NCBI GenBank assembly: GCA_030692045.1
Contig: JAUYCX010000049.1
Location: 42,643-106,642, forward strand
Reading direction: 5' to 3'
DNA length: 64,000 nt
Source of the DNA: Candidatus Omnitrophota bacterium
GTDB taxonomy: Bacteria > Omnitrophota > Gorgyraeia > JAUYCX01
The notes below the pieces were generated by a model, which saw only the letters and a program-made list of their open reading frames with translations, ran no database searches and had not been told where the DNA came from. Shown here in pieces: positions 1 to 11,499 of the stretch (positions are counted from its first letter, which is position 1; each line of letters starts with the position of its first letter). Both the position numbers and the translations under genes were made by a program.

Positions 1-2
1 AT

Positions 3-2933
<2,931 letters not shown>

Positions 2934-2952
<19 letters not shown>

Positions 2953-3590
2953 TCCTGCTTTCTCACGCAATAAATGAGCAAACGCCTCTTTATGCAGGCA
3001 AAAAAGGCATTATTCTTAAGAAAATTAAATCTATCACAAAAGGAGATTCTAGCAACGCAATGCATTGGTCATTTCCCAATCATATCGGAACTCATATTGA
3101 TGTGCCTTTGCATTTTATGGCTAAGGGGCTTTCTGTAACGGATTTTAAACCAAAGAGCTGGCTTTTTCAAAAGATATCCTTAATCGAAATTAAAAATATT
3201 AAACCTGATTGTTTAATCGGTTCTGAGTCTGTGGGTAAATTGAGAGATTCTGATTTAATACTTATAAAAACCGGTTTTGAAAAGTACCGTAATAATAAAA
3301 TTTACTGGAAGAAATCCCCGGCTTTGGATTCTGAGCTTGCCGGTTTCTTAAAGTATAAGTGCCCTTCTTTAAGAGCAGTTGGCATTGATTCAATTTCAAT
3401 TTCAAATTTGAATAACCGCCTGATGGGAAGAATCAGCCATAAGGCATTTTTAAGCCGGAATATTTTGTTAATCGAGGATATGAAGCTTTCGGCATTAAAA
3501 AAGAAGATTCCGGATTTGATTATTATTTCTCCGTTATTAATAGAGAATTCTGATGCAAGCCCCTGTAATATTTTGGGCATTTATAATTGA
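2934..3590 (+). CDS. Cyclase-family metal-dependent hydrolase (kynurenine formamidase-like)
   Basis: Member of the cyclase/KynB fold family (PF04199), which hydrolyses amides or lactones with bound divalent metal. The signature HxGTHxDxPxH is intact as H50-IGTHID-VPLH60 and the length (218 aa) is typical. No signal peptide is seen, so it should be cytoplasmic. It lies between a 2-hydroxyacid dehydrogenase and a HAD phosphatase in an otherwise sugar-making operon, so tryptophan catabolism is unlikely. A sugar lactone or amide is a reasonable guess for the substrate, but this is inference. Confidence 0.8.
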
Positions 3591-3598
3591 TAAAACGA

Positions 3599-4228
3599 AT
3601 GGCTATAAAATTAAACGGATATTCTAACTTTATCTTTGATTTTGACGGAGTAATCGTGGATAGCGTAAACATCAAAACAGAGGCGTTTGCCCAATTGTAT
3701 AGTGAATTTGGCGAGAGGGTAGTTAAAAAAGTTATTTCACATCACCTATCGCACGGCGGCGTAGACCGCTTCAGCAAGATCCGTTATTATCACCAAGAAT
3801 TTCTCAAGAAAGAATTATCTCGCAGACAATTGCAGATTTTGGCAAGAAGATTTTCAAATTTAGTATTCAAGAAGATTTTAAAAGCCAATTTTATTGGTGG
3901 CGCTTTGGAGTTTTTAAATTTGCTTAAAAAGCAAAACAAGAGAATGTTTTTAATATCTGCAACACCTGAAGATGAATTAAAAAGAATAATTGTTAAGAGA
4001 AAATTGAGTAAGTTCTTCACCGATTTAAAGGGGGCTCCCTCGAGGAAAAAAGAAAATTTAAATTTTATTATCAAAAAATATAAATTAAAACCTGAGGATT
4101 GTGTCTATTTTGGCGATTCGCAAGAGGATTTAAATGCTGCAAACTGCTTTGGTCCGATCTTTATTCCTATCAATTTTTACAAAAGAAATTTTGGTTATAA
4201 GGATTTTACTAATTTTATAAATACATGA
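3599..4228 (+). CDS. HAD-superfamily phosphatase (phosphoglycolate phosphatase-like)
   Basis: Cytoplasmic phosphohydrolase of HAD subfamily IA. Motif I is FDFDGVIVDS near residue 14 (nucleophile Asp and general acid Asp two residues later), motif II is the SAT after MFLI, a lysine-rich motif III follows (PSRKKENL), and motif IV is FGDSQEDL. The ORF track begins at a TTG (3587) overlapping the previous stop; the ATG at 3599 is a more ordinary start and loses no conserved residue. In this operon it is a candidate for the GmhB role, removing the 7-phosphate of a heptose 1,7-bisphosphate, although it is not of the GmhB subtype. Confidence 0.8.
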   Translation: MAIKLNGYSNFIFDFDGVIVDSVNIKTEAFAQLYSEFGERVVKKVISHHLSHGGVDRFSKIRYYHQEFLKKELSRRQLQILARRFSNLVFKKILKANFIGGALEFLNLLKKQNKRMFLISATPEDELKRIIVKRKLSKFFTDLKGAPSRKKENLNFIIKKYKLKPEDCVYFGDSQEDLNAANCFGPIFIPINFYKRNFGYKDFTNFINT

Positions 4229-5211
4229 TGAAAAAATATTCTGCTAATTATTCTTTATTTAAAAGAAAATCTCTTAATGTAAAACCTTTGTCAGAAAGAC
4301 ACCATGATTTGGATTTAAACGTTATAAGTGAGCTTAGTGTTGAAACAAATCACAAAATTGTCAAAACATTCCGAAATATTGCCCAACAAATCATTATCGC
4401 AAAGAAAAAAAATGCCTCAATTATTTTAATGATGGGAGGCCATGTTATAAGGTCTGGAGTTCAAAGATTCATAATCGACCTTATGGAAAGAGGCTATATC
4501 TCATGTATTGCCATGAATGGCTCAGGCATAATTCATGATTTTGAATTTGCACTTGTGGGTGCAACAACTGAGAGTGTAGCCAGATATATTAAGAAGGGAC
4601 AATTTGGTTTATGGAAAGAAACCGGAAAGATTAATGATTATATAAATGAAGGATATAAAAATGGTTTAGGCATGGGTGAGGCATTGGGAAAGGTTATTTT
4701 AGAAGGAGATTTTCCGTATAAGGATGTCAGCTTATTATGTACAGGTTATAGATTAAAAATACCTGTAACAGTGCATGTGGGTATTGGCTATGACATTATT
4801 CATGAGCATCCAAACTGCAATGGGGCAGCAACAGGCGCAACATCCTATCAGGATTTTTTGTATTTTGCAAAGATTGTACAAAATTTGGAAAACGGTGTGG
4901 TGATGAATTTTGGCTCGGCTATAATGGCACCCGAAGTTTTTTTAAAGGCTTTAAGTATGGCTAGAAATGTTGCTCATCAAAAGGGAAAGTCCATAAATCG
5001 TTTTGCAACACTGGTTTGCGACCTCTATGAGCTGCCAGACAAATTTAATAAAGAACCAGATAAGAATAATGTATCTTATTATTTCAGACCTTGGAAGACT
5101 ATGTTGGTAAGGACTGTGGCAGAGGGAGGAAAGAGTTTTTATATTAAAGGCAAGCACGCGCAAACTTTACCTGCGCTTTGGCAGGCAATAAATGAACAGG
5201 AAAAAAGTTAA
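4225..5211 (+). CDS. Deoxyhypusine-synthase-like conserved protein
   Basis: 328 aa, cytoplasmic, no membrane segment. I recognise a loose resemblance to the deoxyhypusine synthase fold: a GGHVIRSG loop near residue 72, an NGSGIIHD motif like the family's glycine-rich NAD-binding loop, and the segment GATTESV. Bacterial relatives of this type occur beside sugar-nucleotide genes and are not known to modify eIF5A. It starts by overlapping the HAD gene and overlaps the next nucleotidyltransferase by 20 bases, so it is probably part of the same pathway. Its reaction is unknown; an NAD-dependent step on a sugar intermediate is possible. Confidence is higher for the coding call than for the family call. 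Confidence 0.5.
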   Translation: MMKKYSANYSLFKRKSLNVKPLSERHHDLDLNVISELSVETNHKIVKTFRNIAQQIIIAKKKNASIILMMGGHVIRSGVQRFIIDLMERGYISCIAMNGSGIIHDFEFALVGATTESVARYIKKGQFGLWKETGKINDYINEGYKNGLGMGEALGKVILEGDFPYKDVSLLCTGYRLKIPVTVHVGIGYDIIHEHPNCNGAATGATSYQDFLYFAKIVQNLENGVVMNFGSAIMAPEVFLKALSMARNVAHQKGKSINRFATLVCDLYELPDKFNKEPDKNNVSYYFRPWKTMLVRTVAEGGKSFYIKGKHAQTLPALWQAINEQEKS

Positions 5212-5710
5212 AGAAAACTGCAAAAAGGTCTTAAAGATAGAAGAATTATCTAAGATAATTCAGAATCTAAAATCGAAAGGAAAAAAAATAGTTCATTGCC
5301 ATGGTTGCTTTGACCTTGTGCACCCAGGACACATTAAACATTTTCAATCAGCTAAGAAAATGGGTGATGTGCTTGTTGTAACAGTTACGCCTGATATTTA
5401 TGTTGACAAAGGCCCTGGCAGGCCGGTATTTAATGAAAGGCTAAGGGCAGAGAGCATCGCTGCTTTAGAATGCGTTGATTATGTGGCCATAAATAAATGG
5501 TCGACTGCAGAGGAGACCTTAAGATTATTAAGGCCGGATATCTATGTTAAAGGCCAAGAATTCCGGAATCTTCAGGATAAAACCGGAAAGATACAGAGAG
5601 AAAGTGAGATTGTGCGCGAAATCGGGGCAGAGTTAAGATTTACGCAGGAAATAGTATTTTCCTCAACACAGTTAATCGAGAAATGCTTAAAGAAAGAGAA
5701 TACGGTATAA
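5192..5710 (+). CDS. Nucleotidyltransferase, HldE C-domain (RfaE2) type
   Basis: Stand-alone cytidylyltransferase-like protein that would attach a nucleotide (usually AMP or CMP) to a sugar phosphate. The catalytic HxGH motif is intact (HPGH, residues 44-47, in GCFDLVHPGHIKH), and a late FSSTQLI replaces the family's ISST motif. It has 172 aa, normal for a single domain. The next gene starts inside its stop codon (TAATG) and carries a second domain of the same family with a damaged motif, so this protein is the more likely active transferase of the pair. Context (PfkB kinase, GmhA) suggests heptose 1-phosphate as substrate. Confidence 0.85.
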   Translation: MNRKKVKENCKKVLKIEELSKIIQNLKSKGKKIVHCHGCFDLVHPGHIKHFQSAKKMGDVLVVTVTPDIYVDKGPGRPVFNERLRAESIAALECVDYVAINKWSTAEETLRLLRPDIYVKGQEFRNLQDKTGKIQRESEIVREIGAELRFTQEIVFSSTQLIEKCLKKENTV

Positions 5711-7242
5711 TGGAAAAGATAATCAAGAAAAAAATATTATTATTGGATGGCCTTATAAAAAAAGTAGAGGCCTTTAAGAGGAAAGGCAAAATTATCGTGC
5801 AGAGCCACGGTATTTTTGATTTGATTCATCCCGGGGTAATTAAACATCTAAATTCTGCTAAAGAGCAGGGCCATATATTGGTAGTTTCGGTGATAAAGGA
5901 TAAGGACGTAAGGAGAGGTCCTGGCCGGCCCATTTTTCCGGATTATATGAGGGCAGAAAATGTGGCTAGCCTTTCACAGGTAGATTATGTATGCGTGGTT
6001 GATGATGAAAAACCCTTTGAATGTATTGAGAGGATAAAACCGGATATCTTTGCCAGGGGCCACTCTTTAAAAGACAGTGATACTGAAATCGGACAGAAAA
6101 TATTGGCAGAAGAGAAAGGCTTGTATTTAGGAAAAGTAAAGATTCATGATACTGATGGTTTTTCTTTAAGTTCAACAGAGATAATCAAGAATTTTTTAAA
6201 TATCTATCCTTCAGAAATTAAATCTTTTCTGAAAAGATTTTCTCAAAAATATAGTTTTAATGAGATAGTCCAGAGGATAAATCATTTAAATAAATTGAAG
6301 ATTTTGTTAATTGGTGAAGGGATAATTGATGAATATCATTACTGTGATTCAATGGGTAAGTCTGCCAAGGCGCCATTAGTGGTAAATAAGTACGTAACTC
6401 ATGAGGTATTTGCCGGCGGCACCTTTGCCATCGCCAATCATCTCGCCGGTATATGCGATAATGTACACTTAGTTTCCTTATTGGGAAACGAAGCTAGCAG
6501 GGAGGATTATATCAGGAGCAATATCAAGCCAAATGTGACCAACAAATTCTTTTACCGAGCTGACGGTACCACCATTGTAAAGAAAAGGTACATTGAGCAA
6601 TACCTAAACCAGAAATTATTTGAGGTTAATTATCTGAATAATAATTATATTAATAGCGAATTAGAGTCAGAGATTATCCGCTATTTAAAAGCGACGATAA
6701 CCGCCTATGATTTTGTTTTGGTTTCAGATTTTGGCCACGGTATGATGACCAATAAAATAATTGAAATAATCCAGCGTATGGCCAAAAGATTTGCAGTGAA
6801 TACTCAGATGAACGCTGCGAATGCTGGTTATAATATGATTAACAAATACCATAGTCCAACTTTTGTCTGTCTGGATGAACAGGAGCTCAGATGGGCGGCG
6901 CAAGATAGATTTTCCGAAGTAGAATGTGTGGCAAAAAAAGTTTTAAAGAATATAAAGGCCGATACCTTGATTGTAACTTTGGGCAAAAAAGGTTCGCTAG
7001 GGATAAACAAAAAGAATCAAATCAATAGGACTCCGGTTTTTTCTTCTAAGGTGGTAGATACCGTTGGCGCAGGGGATGCCTTTTTTTCCTTTACTGCACC
7101 CGGCATTGCTTCAAATATGCCGTTGGATTTAGTTTCTTTTATCGGAAACGCCGTAGGAGCCATTGCGGTACAGATTGTCTGCAACAAAAGACCTGTAGAG
7201 AAATATGAACTTCTTGAGTTTATTCATGCACTTTTGAGGTGA
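5710..7242 (+). CDS. Bifunctional nucleotidyltransferase-PfkB kinase, reversed HldE order
   Basis: The ORF track starts at 5683, but the ATG at 5710 overlaps the upstream stop (TAATG) and matches the start of homology, giving 510 aa. Residues 1-165 form a nucleotidyltransferase domain; its HxGH motif reads HPGV (residues 40-43), so the second catalytic His is lost. Residues 195-510 form a PfkB/ribokinase domain with AGGTFAIANHL and the catalytic DTVGAGDAF. HldE has the kinase first and the transferase second; here the order is reversed. The kinase probably phosphorylates heptose 7-phosphate at C1. The N-terminal domain may be only structural or regulatory, with the preceding gene providing transfer activity. 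Confidence 0.85.
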   Translation: MEKIIKKKILLLDGLIKKVEAFKRKGKIIVQSHGIFDLIHPGVIKHLNSAKEQGHILVVSVIKDKDVRRGPGRPIFPDYMRAENVASLSQVDYVCVVDDEKPFECIERIKPDIFARGHSLKDSDTEIGQKILAEEKGLYLGKVKIHDTDGFSLSSTEIIKNFLNIYPSEIKSFLKRFSQKYSFNEIVQRINHLNKLKILLIGEGIIDEYHYCDSMGKSAKAPLVVNKYVTHEVFAGGTFAIANHLAGICDNVHLVSLLGNEASREDYIRSNIKPNVTNKFFYRADGTTIVKKRYIEQYLNQKLFEVNYLNNNYINSELESEIIRYLKATITAYDFVLVSDFGHGMMTNKIIEIIQRMAKRFAVNTQMNAANAGYNMINKYHSPTFVCLDEQELRWAAQDRFSEVECVAKKVLKNIKADTLIVTLGKKGSLGINKKNQINRTPVFSSKVVDTVGAGDAFFSFTAPGIASNMPLDLVSFIGNAVGAIAVQIVCNKRPVEKYELLEFIHALLR

Positions 7243-7247
7243 AAAAA

Positions 7248-7832
7248 ATGTCTATTAAACAGGAATTGATAAGAGGGCGTCTTAAGAATTTTATAGAACT
7301 GCTTAATTCCATTCGGGTTACTGATAAGAAAGGTAGGACATTAGATTTTTGTGATAGTATTAAATCTACAATCCATCTTATTAAAAAAAGATCTAAACAT
7401 GGAGGGAAGGTCTTTTTTATAGGCAATGGTGGCAGTGCAGCTATCGCCAGTCACATGGCCATTGATTTTTGGAAGAATGGAAAGATTGCCGCGATAGCGT
7501 TCAATGACCCTTCATTATTAACTTGTATAAGTAACGATTTTGGATACGCTCAAGTTTTTGCAAAGCCCCTTGCATTTTTTGCCCACAAAAACGATATTTT
7601 ATTTGCAATCAGCAGTTCTGGTAAATCCAAGAATATTCTCAATGGCGCTAGAGCCGCGCAACAAAGAAGATGTAACATCATAACTCTTTCTGGTTTTAAT
7701 AGCAGGAATACATTACGCACCATGGGGACGTATAATTTCTATGTTCCCTCATCTGAATATGGATCTGTGGAGGTAATCCATCAATATATTTGTCATCTAA
7801 TCCTTGATACCATTATTCAGAAAAATTTATGA
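7248..7832 (+). CDS. gmhA: SIS-domain phosphoheptose isomerase
   Basis: Isomerises sedoheptulose 7-phosphate to D-glycero-D-manno-heptose 7-phosphate. The SIS fold signature GNGGSAAIASHMAIDF and the second loop AISSSGKSKNIL are present; the late helix SVEVIHQYICHL matches the family's metal-binding end. The ORF track uses GTG7239, which lies in the previous stop; the ATG at 7248 has a good GAGGTG six bases upstream and is preferred (195 aa, normal). It sits directly behind the kinase/transferase, which supports a heptose pathway. Confidence 0.88.
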   Translation: MSIKQELIRGRLKNFIELLNSIRVTDKKGRTLDFCDSIKSTIHLIKKRSKHGGKVFFIGNGGSAAIASHMAIDFWKNGKIAAIAFNDPSLLTCISNDFGYAQVFAKPLAFFAHKNDILFAISSSGKSKNILNGARAAQQRRCNIITLSGFNSRNTLRTMGTYNFYVPSSEYGSVEVIHQYICHLILDTIIQKNL

Positions 7833-7843
7833 ATTTTTGAGAT

Positions 7844-8911
7844 ATGGATAAATATAAAATAGATAGCCACAAACTTATTTATCATGTCCAAAGGGTTAGC
7901 GACTGGTTGAATGGCCAGAATGTGTATCCGATTTATTTGGAGATTTCTCCGTCGGGAAGCTGCAACCATCGCTGCATTTATTGCGCCTTAGATTTTATGG
8001 AATATAAGCCGCGGTTTTTAGAGACCTCAATATTTAAAGAAAGATTATTTGAAATGGTTAGTCTTGGCGTAAAAAGTATAATGTACGCTGGAGAAGGCGA
8101 GCCGTTTTTGCATAAGGATATGGCAGATATCATCGCGTCTACAAAAAGTTGTGGTATTGACGTGGCTGTAACCTCAAACGGTGTTTTATTAAATAGAGAA
8201 GTCGCCGAGTGTGTTTTAGTTAATTGTACATGGGTTAAGATTAGTATAAATGCCGCGACCAAAGAGACCTATGCTAAGGTCCATAGAACAAAGTCCGCTG
8301 ATTTCGAAAAAGTAATGGAAAACATGTCTTATGCCGTCAAAATCAGGAAAGCAAAAAAACATAAATGCACGCTGGGGATGCAAATTGTGCTTTTACCGGA
8401 GAATTATTCCGAGGTAACCCTTCTGGCTCGTAAGGCCAAGGATATGGGATTGGATTATCTGGTAGTTAAGCCTTATTCTCAACACCCTTTAAGTAAGACC
8501 ACCAGATATAAAAATATAAAATATGCCAATTATCTAGATTTGGCGCAAAAATTAGAAAAATTAAATTACTACGGATTTCATGTTGTATTTAGAATCCAGA
8601 CCATGAAAAAATGGGATGAGGCCAAACGTAATTACAAACATTGCTTGGCCCTGCCTTTCTGGGCTTATATTGACTCGGGTGGAGATGTCTGGGCTTGCAG
8701 TATCTATTTGACTAAAGAGAGATTTCGCTTGGGTAATATCTGCCGGAATAAATTTCAGGAAATTTGGGAATGTCAGAAGAGAATAAAGCTATTATCTTGG
8801 GCAGAAGAAAAACTTGATACCGAACAATGCCGTATAAACTGCCGGATGGACGAGATAAACAGGTATCTTTGGGATTTAAAATATCCTCCTGAACATGTAA
8901 ATTTTATCTAA
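7844..8911 (+). CDS. Radical SAM protein with SPASM-type C-terminus
   Basis: The [4Fe-4S] motif CxxxCxxC is at C40, C44 and C47 (SCNHRCIYC), followed by GEGEPFLH, a form of the GGE SAM-binding motif, near residue 86. The C-terminal third has further cysteines (HCLALPFWAYIDSGG, WACSIYL, QCRINC) as in SPASM/twitch domains that bind auxiliary clusters. The enzyme would cleave S-adenosylmethionine to make a radical that acts on a sugar or glycan intermediate. It lies between gmhA and the transketolase genes, so a heptose-derived substrate is likely. No close functional match is recognised. Confidence 0.85.
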   Translation: MDKYKIDSHKLIYHVQRVSDWLNGQNVYPIYLEISPSGSCNHRCIYCALDFMEYKPRFLETSIFKERLFEMVSLGVKSIMYAGEGEPFLHKDMADIIASTKSCGIDVAVTSNGVLLNREVAECVLVNCTWVKISINAATKETYAKVHRTKSADFEKVMENMSYAVKIRKAKKHKCTLGMQIVLLPENYSEVTLLARKAKDMGLDYLVVKPYSQHPLSKTTRYKNIKYANYLDLAQKLEKLNYYGFHVVFRIQTMKKWDEAKRNYKHCLALPFWAYIDSGGDVWACSIYLTKERFRLGNICRNKFQEIWECQKRIKLLSWAEEKLDTEQCRINCRMDEINRYLWDLKYPPEHVNFI

Positions 8912-8921
8912 TCTTCAGATT

Positions 8922-9752
8922 ATGCGCTCAAATAAAATAGATTTAAAGAAAAAGGCAAATCAAATCAGAGACTGGGTAATAGATGTGTCGGTAAGAAATA
9001 AGGCCGGGCATATCGCTCCTTCGTTGTCCTGCGTAGATATACTGGTTGCGCTGTATTACGCCGTTATGAGATATAAACCAAAGGATCCCTTTTGGTATGG
9101 GAGGGACAGGCTTGTTTTTTCTAAGGCCCACGGATGCTATGCCTTATACGCTATCTTGACTGATCAGGGAATTCTGCCTAAAAGAGAATGGGAAAGATTC
9201 TATACCTGCGAAAGCACTCTTTTAGGATGCATGGATAGAAGGCTTGAGTTTGGCATTGAAGCTGGTTGCGGCTCTTTAGGACACGGATTGCCAATGGCCG
9301 TAGGAATTGCTTTTGTTGCAAAATTACAAAACAAAAAATATCATACTTTTTGTCTTATGGGCGACGGAGAATTGCAGGAGGGCACAACCTGGGAGGCAAT
9401 ACAATTCGCGGTAAAGCACAAAATAGGCAATCTTACTATTCTTATCGATTCTAACCGGCTTCAGGCAATGGATTTTATTGTCAATATTCTTGATAGAGGA
9501 GAAAATGATAAGGTCAATAAGCTTAAAGGTTTTGGGTTATCTGCGGTTGTTTGTCCTGGCCACGATGTCATTAAACTGGCAAATAGTATAAAAGCTGCAA
9601 GGTCATCATCAAAGGATCTTCCCAAAGTGATAATAGCAAAAACCACAAAGGGGTTTGGATTAAAATGCATGGAAAATATCCCGAAGTTTCATTTTCGTAT
9701 ACCTACCGAAAGAGAACTTAGGATGGGCAGGAGCTATGAATACTGCGAATAA
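8922..9752 (+). CDS. Transketolase N-terminal (TPP-binding) subunit
   Basis: 276-aa split transketolase subunit. It has the GHIAPSLSCVDIL segment, the YALYAIL helix, the GSLGHGLPMAVG loop, and the thiamine-diphosphate/metal motif GDGELQEG...N (GDGELQEGTTWEAIQF). The partner subunit follows with a 17-base overlap. Transketolase can make sedoheptulose 7-phosphate, the substrate of the nearby GmhA, so it may be a dedicated supply enzyme. Alternatively it transfers a two-carbon ketol group to a sugar to make a branched sugar. Confidence 0.9.
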   Translation: MRSNKIDLKKKANQIRDWVIDVSVRNKAGHIAPSLSCVDILVALYYAVMRYKPKDPFWYGRDRLVFSKAHGCYALYAILTDQGILPKREWERFYTCESTLLGCMDRRLEFGIEAGCGSLGHGLPMAVGIAFVAKLQNKKYHTFCLMGDGELQEGTTWEAIQFAVKHKIGNLTILIDSNRLQAMDFIVNILDRGENDKVNKLKGFGLSAVVCPGHDVIKLANSIKAARSSSKDLPKVIIAKTTKGFGLKCMENIPKFHFRIPTERELRMGRSYEYCE

Positions 9753-10227
9753 TTTCAGGCAAGACATTATAAACTCTTTAATTCCGTATTTTCGAAAGGA
9801 TAAGCGTTTTTACCTATTAGTCTGCGATATGGGATTTGGAGTTACTGATAAACTGAAAAAAGAGTTTCCTAAAAGAACTATTAATTGCGGAATAATGGAG
9901 CAGGCAACTGTAGGTATCGCCGCTGGTATGAGTATGAGCGGGTTAATTCCAATTGTATATTCCATAGTTAATTTTTTGGTCTTCAGGTCTTTAGAACAGA
10001 TTAGGAATGATGTTATACAACAAAAATTGAACGTGAAGTTCATCGCAACGGGAGTAAATAATTATTTTAAATTTCTGGGGCCTTCCCATGCATGCGGTTG
10101 CGACGATATCGCTGTAATGAAACTGATTAATATGAAGGTATACAACCCTTATGTCGGGAAAAAGCCATTTAGCGAGATTATCCATAAATGGATAAGCGAT
10201 ACAGACCCCGGATATATCCGTGTCTGA
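9736..10227 (+). CDS. Transketolase pyrimidine-binding subunit, lacking the C-terminal domain
   Basis: 163 aa. It contains the central transketolase domain: INCGIMEQATVGIAAGMSMSG, with the Glu that activates thiamine diphosphate, through to GYIRV, which matches the family's end-of-domain YIRL. Stand-alone C-terminal subunits usually have about 300 aa because a third Rossmann-like domain follows; here the frame stops cleanly at the domain end. There is no sign of that domain in the next gene. Sulfopyruvate-decarboxylase-type enzymes also use a subunit of this size, so activity is possible without it. Confidence 0.82.
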   Translation: MNTANNFRQDIINSLIPYFRKDKRFYLLVCDMGFGVTDKLKKEFPKRTINCGIMEQATVGIAAGMSMSGLIPIVYSIVNFLVFRSLEQIRNDVIQQKLNVKFIATGVNNYFKFLGPSHACGCDDIAVMKLINMKVYNPYVGKKPFSEIIHKWISDTDPGYIRV

Positions 10228-10238
10228 ATAAATTAGAG

Positions 10239-11489
10239 ATGTTACAGGACTGTCTTATAAAATTTAGGTTTTTTTGCAATACTCAAATCAGAGAAATATA
10301 CCGGGGAGGAGTTTTCGCTTTTTTGCGAAAAGTTTTTAAATTCTCGTTAATTCCGTTAGCTTTTTTTATTGCTGTTTTGGTCAGGTTATTACGACCATTA
10401 ATATTGATTCGTTTTGGAGCGCTGATTAGTTCAAGGATAGGCAGTTTCTCTTTTTCACCGGAGATGTATCTGTGCAAGCGTGATTTAGGTCTGCAGCCAA
10501 GACATAGGGTATTTGATATATTTTATTGCGAGAATATCGTATGCAGTCATCAATTGAAAAAAAATTGGTCAAGGGTGTTAAATATAGCTCCATTTTCGCG
10601 CTTCATATATTTGGTAGATTTTATTAATCGTTTATTCCCGGGTTATCAGCAGTTTGTAATTCCCTGGCTTATGTGGGATCATCAAGTTTTTTCCAGATGC
10701 AATTATGCGCATCTATATTTTACTGCTCCGGAAAAACTTAAAGGAGAAATCGGTATAAGAAATTTAGGTATTCCAGAAAATGCGCCTTTTATTTGTTTTC
10801 ATACCAGAGATTCCAGGTACCTAAATACAATAATGCCGGGAGCTAATTTTTATTATCATAATTTTAGAGATTGCTCTATCAATAACTATATTCCAGCCGT
10901 TGATGAATTGACTAAGAAGGGTTATTTTGCAATCCGAATGGGAGCCGCGGTAAAAGATCCAATTGTAACCGCTAACCCCATGATTATTGATTACGCTACA
11001 AAATTCAGAAGCGATTTTATGGATATATATTTAAGCGTGAATTGTAAATTTTTTATTGGCTGCTGTTCAGGCATAGATGAAATTCCCAAGATTTTTAGAA
11101 AGGCGCCTGTGTTAGCTGTTAATTTTGTCCCCATAAAAGCTTTATGCTACGCTGGCCCGATTAAATTATTTATTCCTAAGAAACTTTGGCTAAAAAAAGA
11201 AAAGCGCCTTTTAACATTCCGCGAAATTATTGATTCTGATATTGTTGGCTTTAATAGATCCGAAGTATATGAGAAGCACGGAATAGAGGTAATAGAAAAT
11301 ACTCCCGAAGAGATAACCAGCGCGGTTTTGGAAATGGAAGCAATGGTAAGCGGAGAATGGCAAGCAAATAAAGAGGAAGAAGCATTACAACAACGTTTTT
11401 GGTCATTATCAAATAACATATTTGATGGAATAATCCTGCCCAGAATAGGCACAGAATTTTTGCGTCAAAGCAAAGAATTATTAACGTGA
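10239..11489 (+). CDS. TIGR04372-family glycosyltransferase
   Basis: Recognised by FICFHTRDSRYL, the YYHNFRDCSINNYIPAVDEL stretch, RMGAAVKDPI, RSDFMDIYL and KFFIGCCSGIDEIP, characteristic of this family of predicted glycosyltransferases in surface polysaccharide clusters. An N-terminal hydrophobic segment (about residues 25-50) may attach it to the membrane. The ORF track start (10188) overlaps the transketolase gene by 40 bases; the ATG at 10239 just after that stop is more likely, though its ribosome binding site is weak. The acceptor and donor are unknown. Confidence 0.82.
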   Translation: MLQDCLIKFRFFCNTQIREIYRGGVFAFLRKVFKFSLIPLAFFIAVLVRLLRPLILIRFGALISSRIGSFSFSPEMYLCKRDLGLQPRHRVFDIFYCENIVCSHQLKKNWSRVLNIAPFSRFIYLVDFINRLFPGYQQFVIPWLMWDHQVFSRCNYAHLYFTAPEKLKGEIGIRNLGIPENAPFICFHTRDSRYLNTIMPGANFYYHNFRDCSINNYIPAVDELTKKGYFAIRMGAAVKDPIVTANPMIIDYATKFRSDFMDIYLSVNCKFFIGCCSGIDEIPKIFRKAPVLAVNFVPIKALCYAGPIKLFIPKKLWLKKEKRLLTFREIIDSDIVGFNRSEVYEKHGIEVIENTPEEITSAVLEMEAMVSGEWQANKEEEALQQRFWSLSNNIFDGIILPRIGTEFLRQSKELLT

Positions 11490-11499
11490 GGAATAAAAT

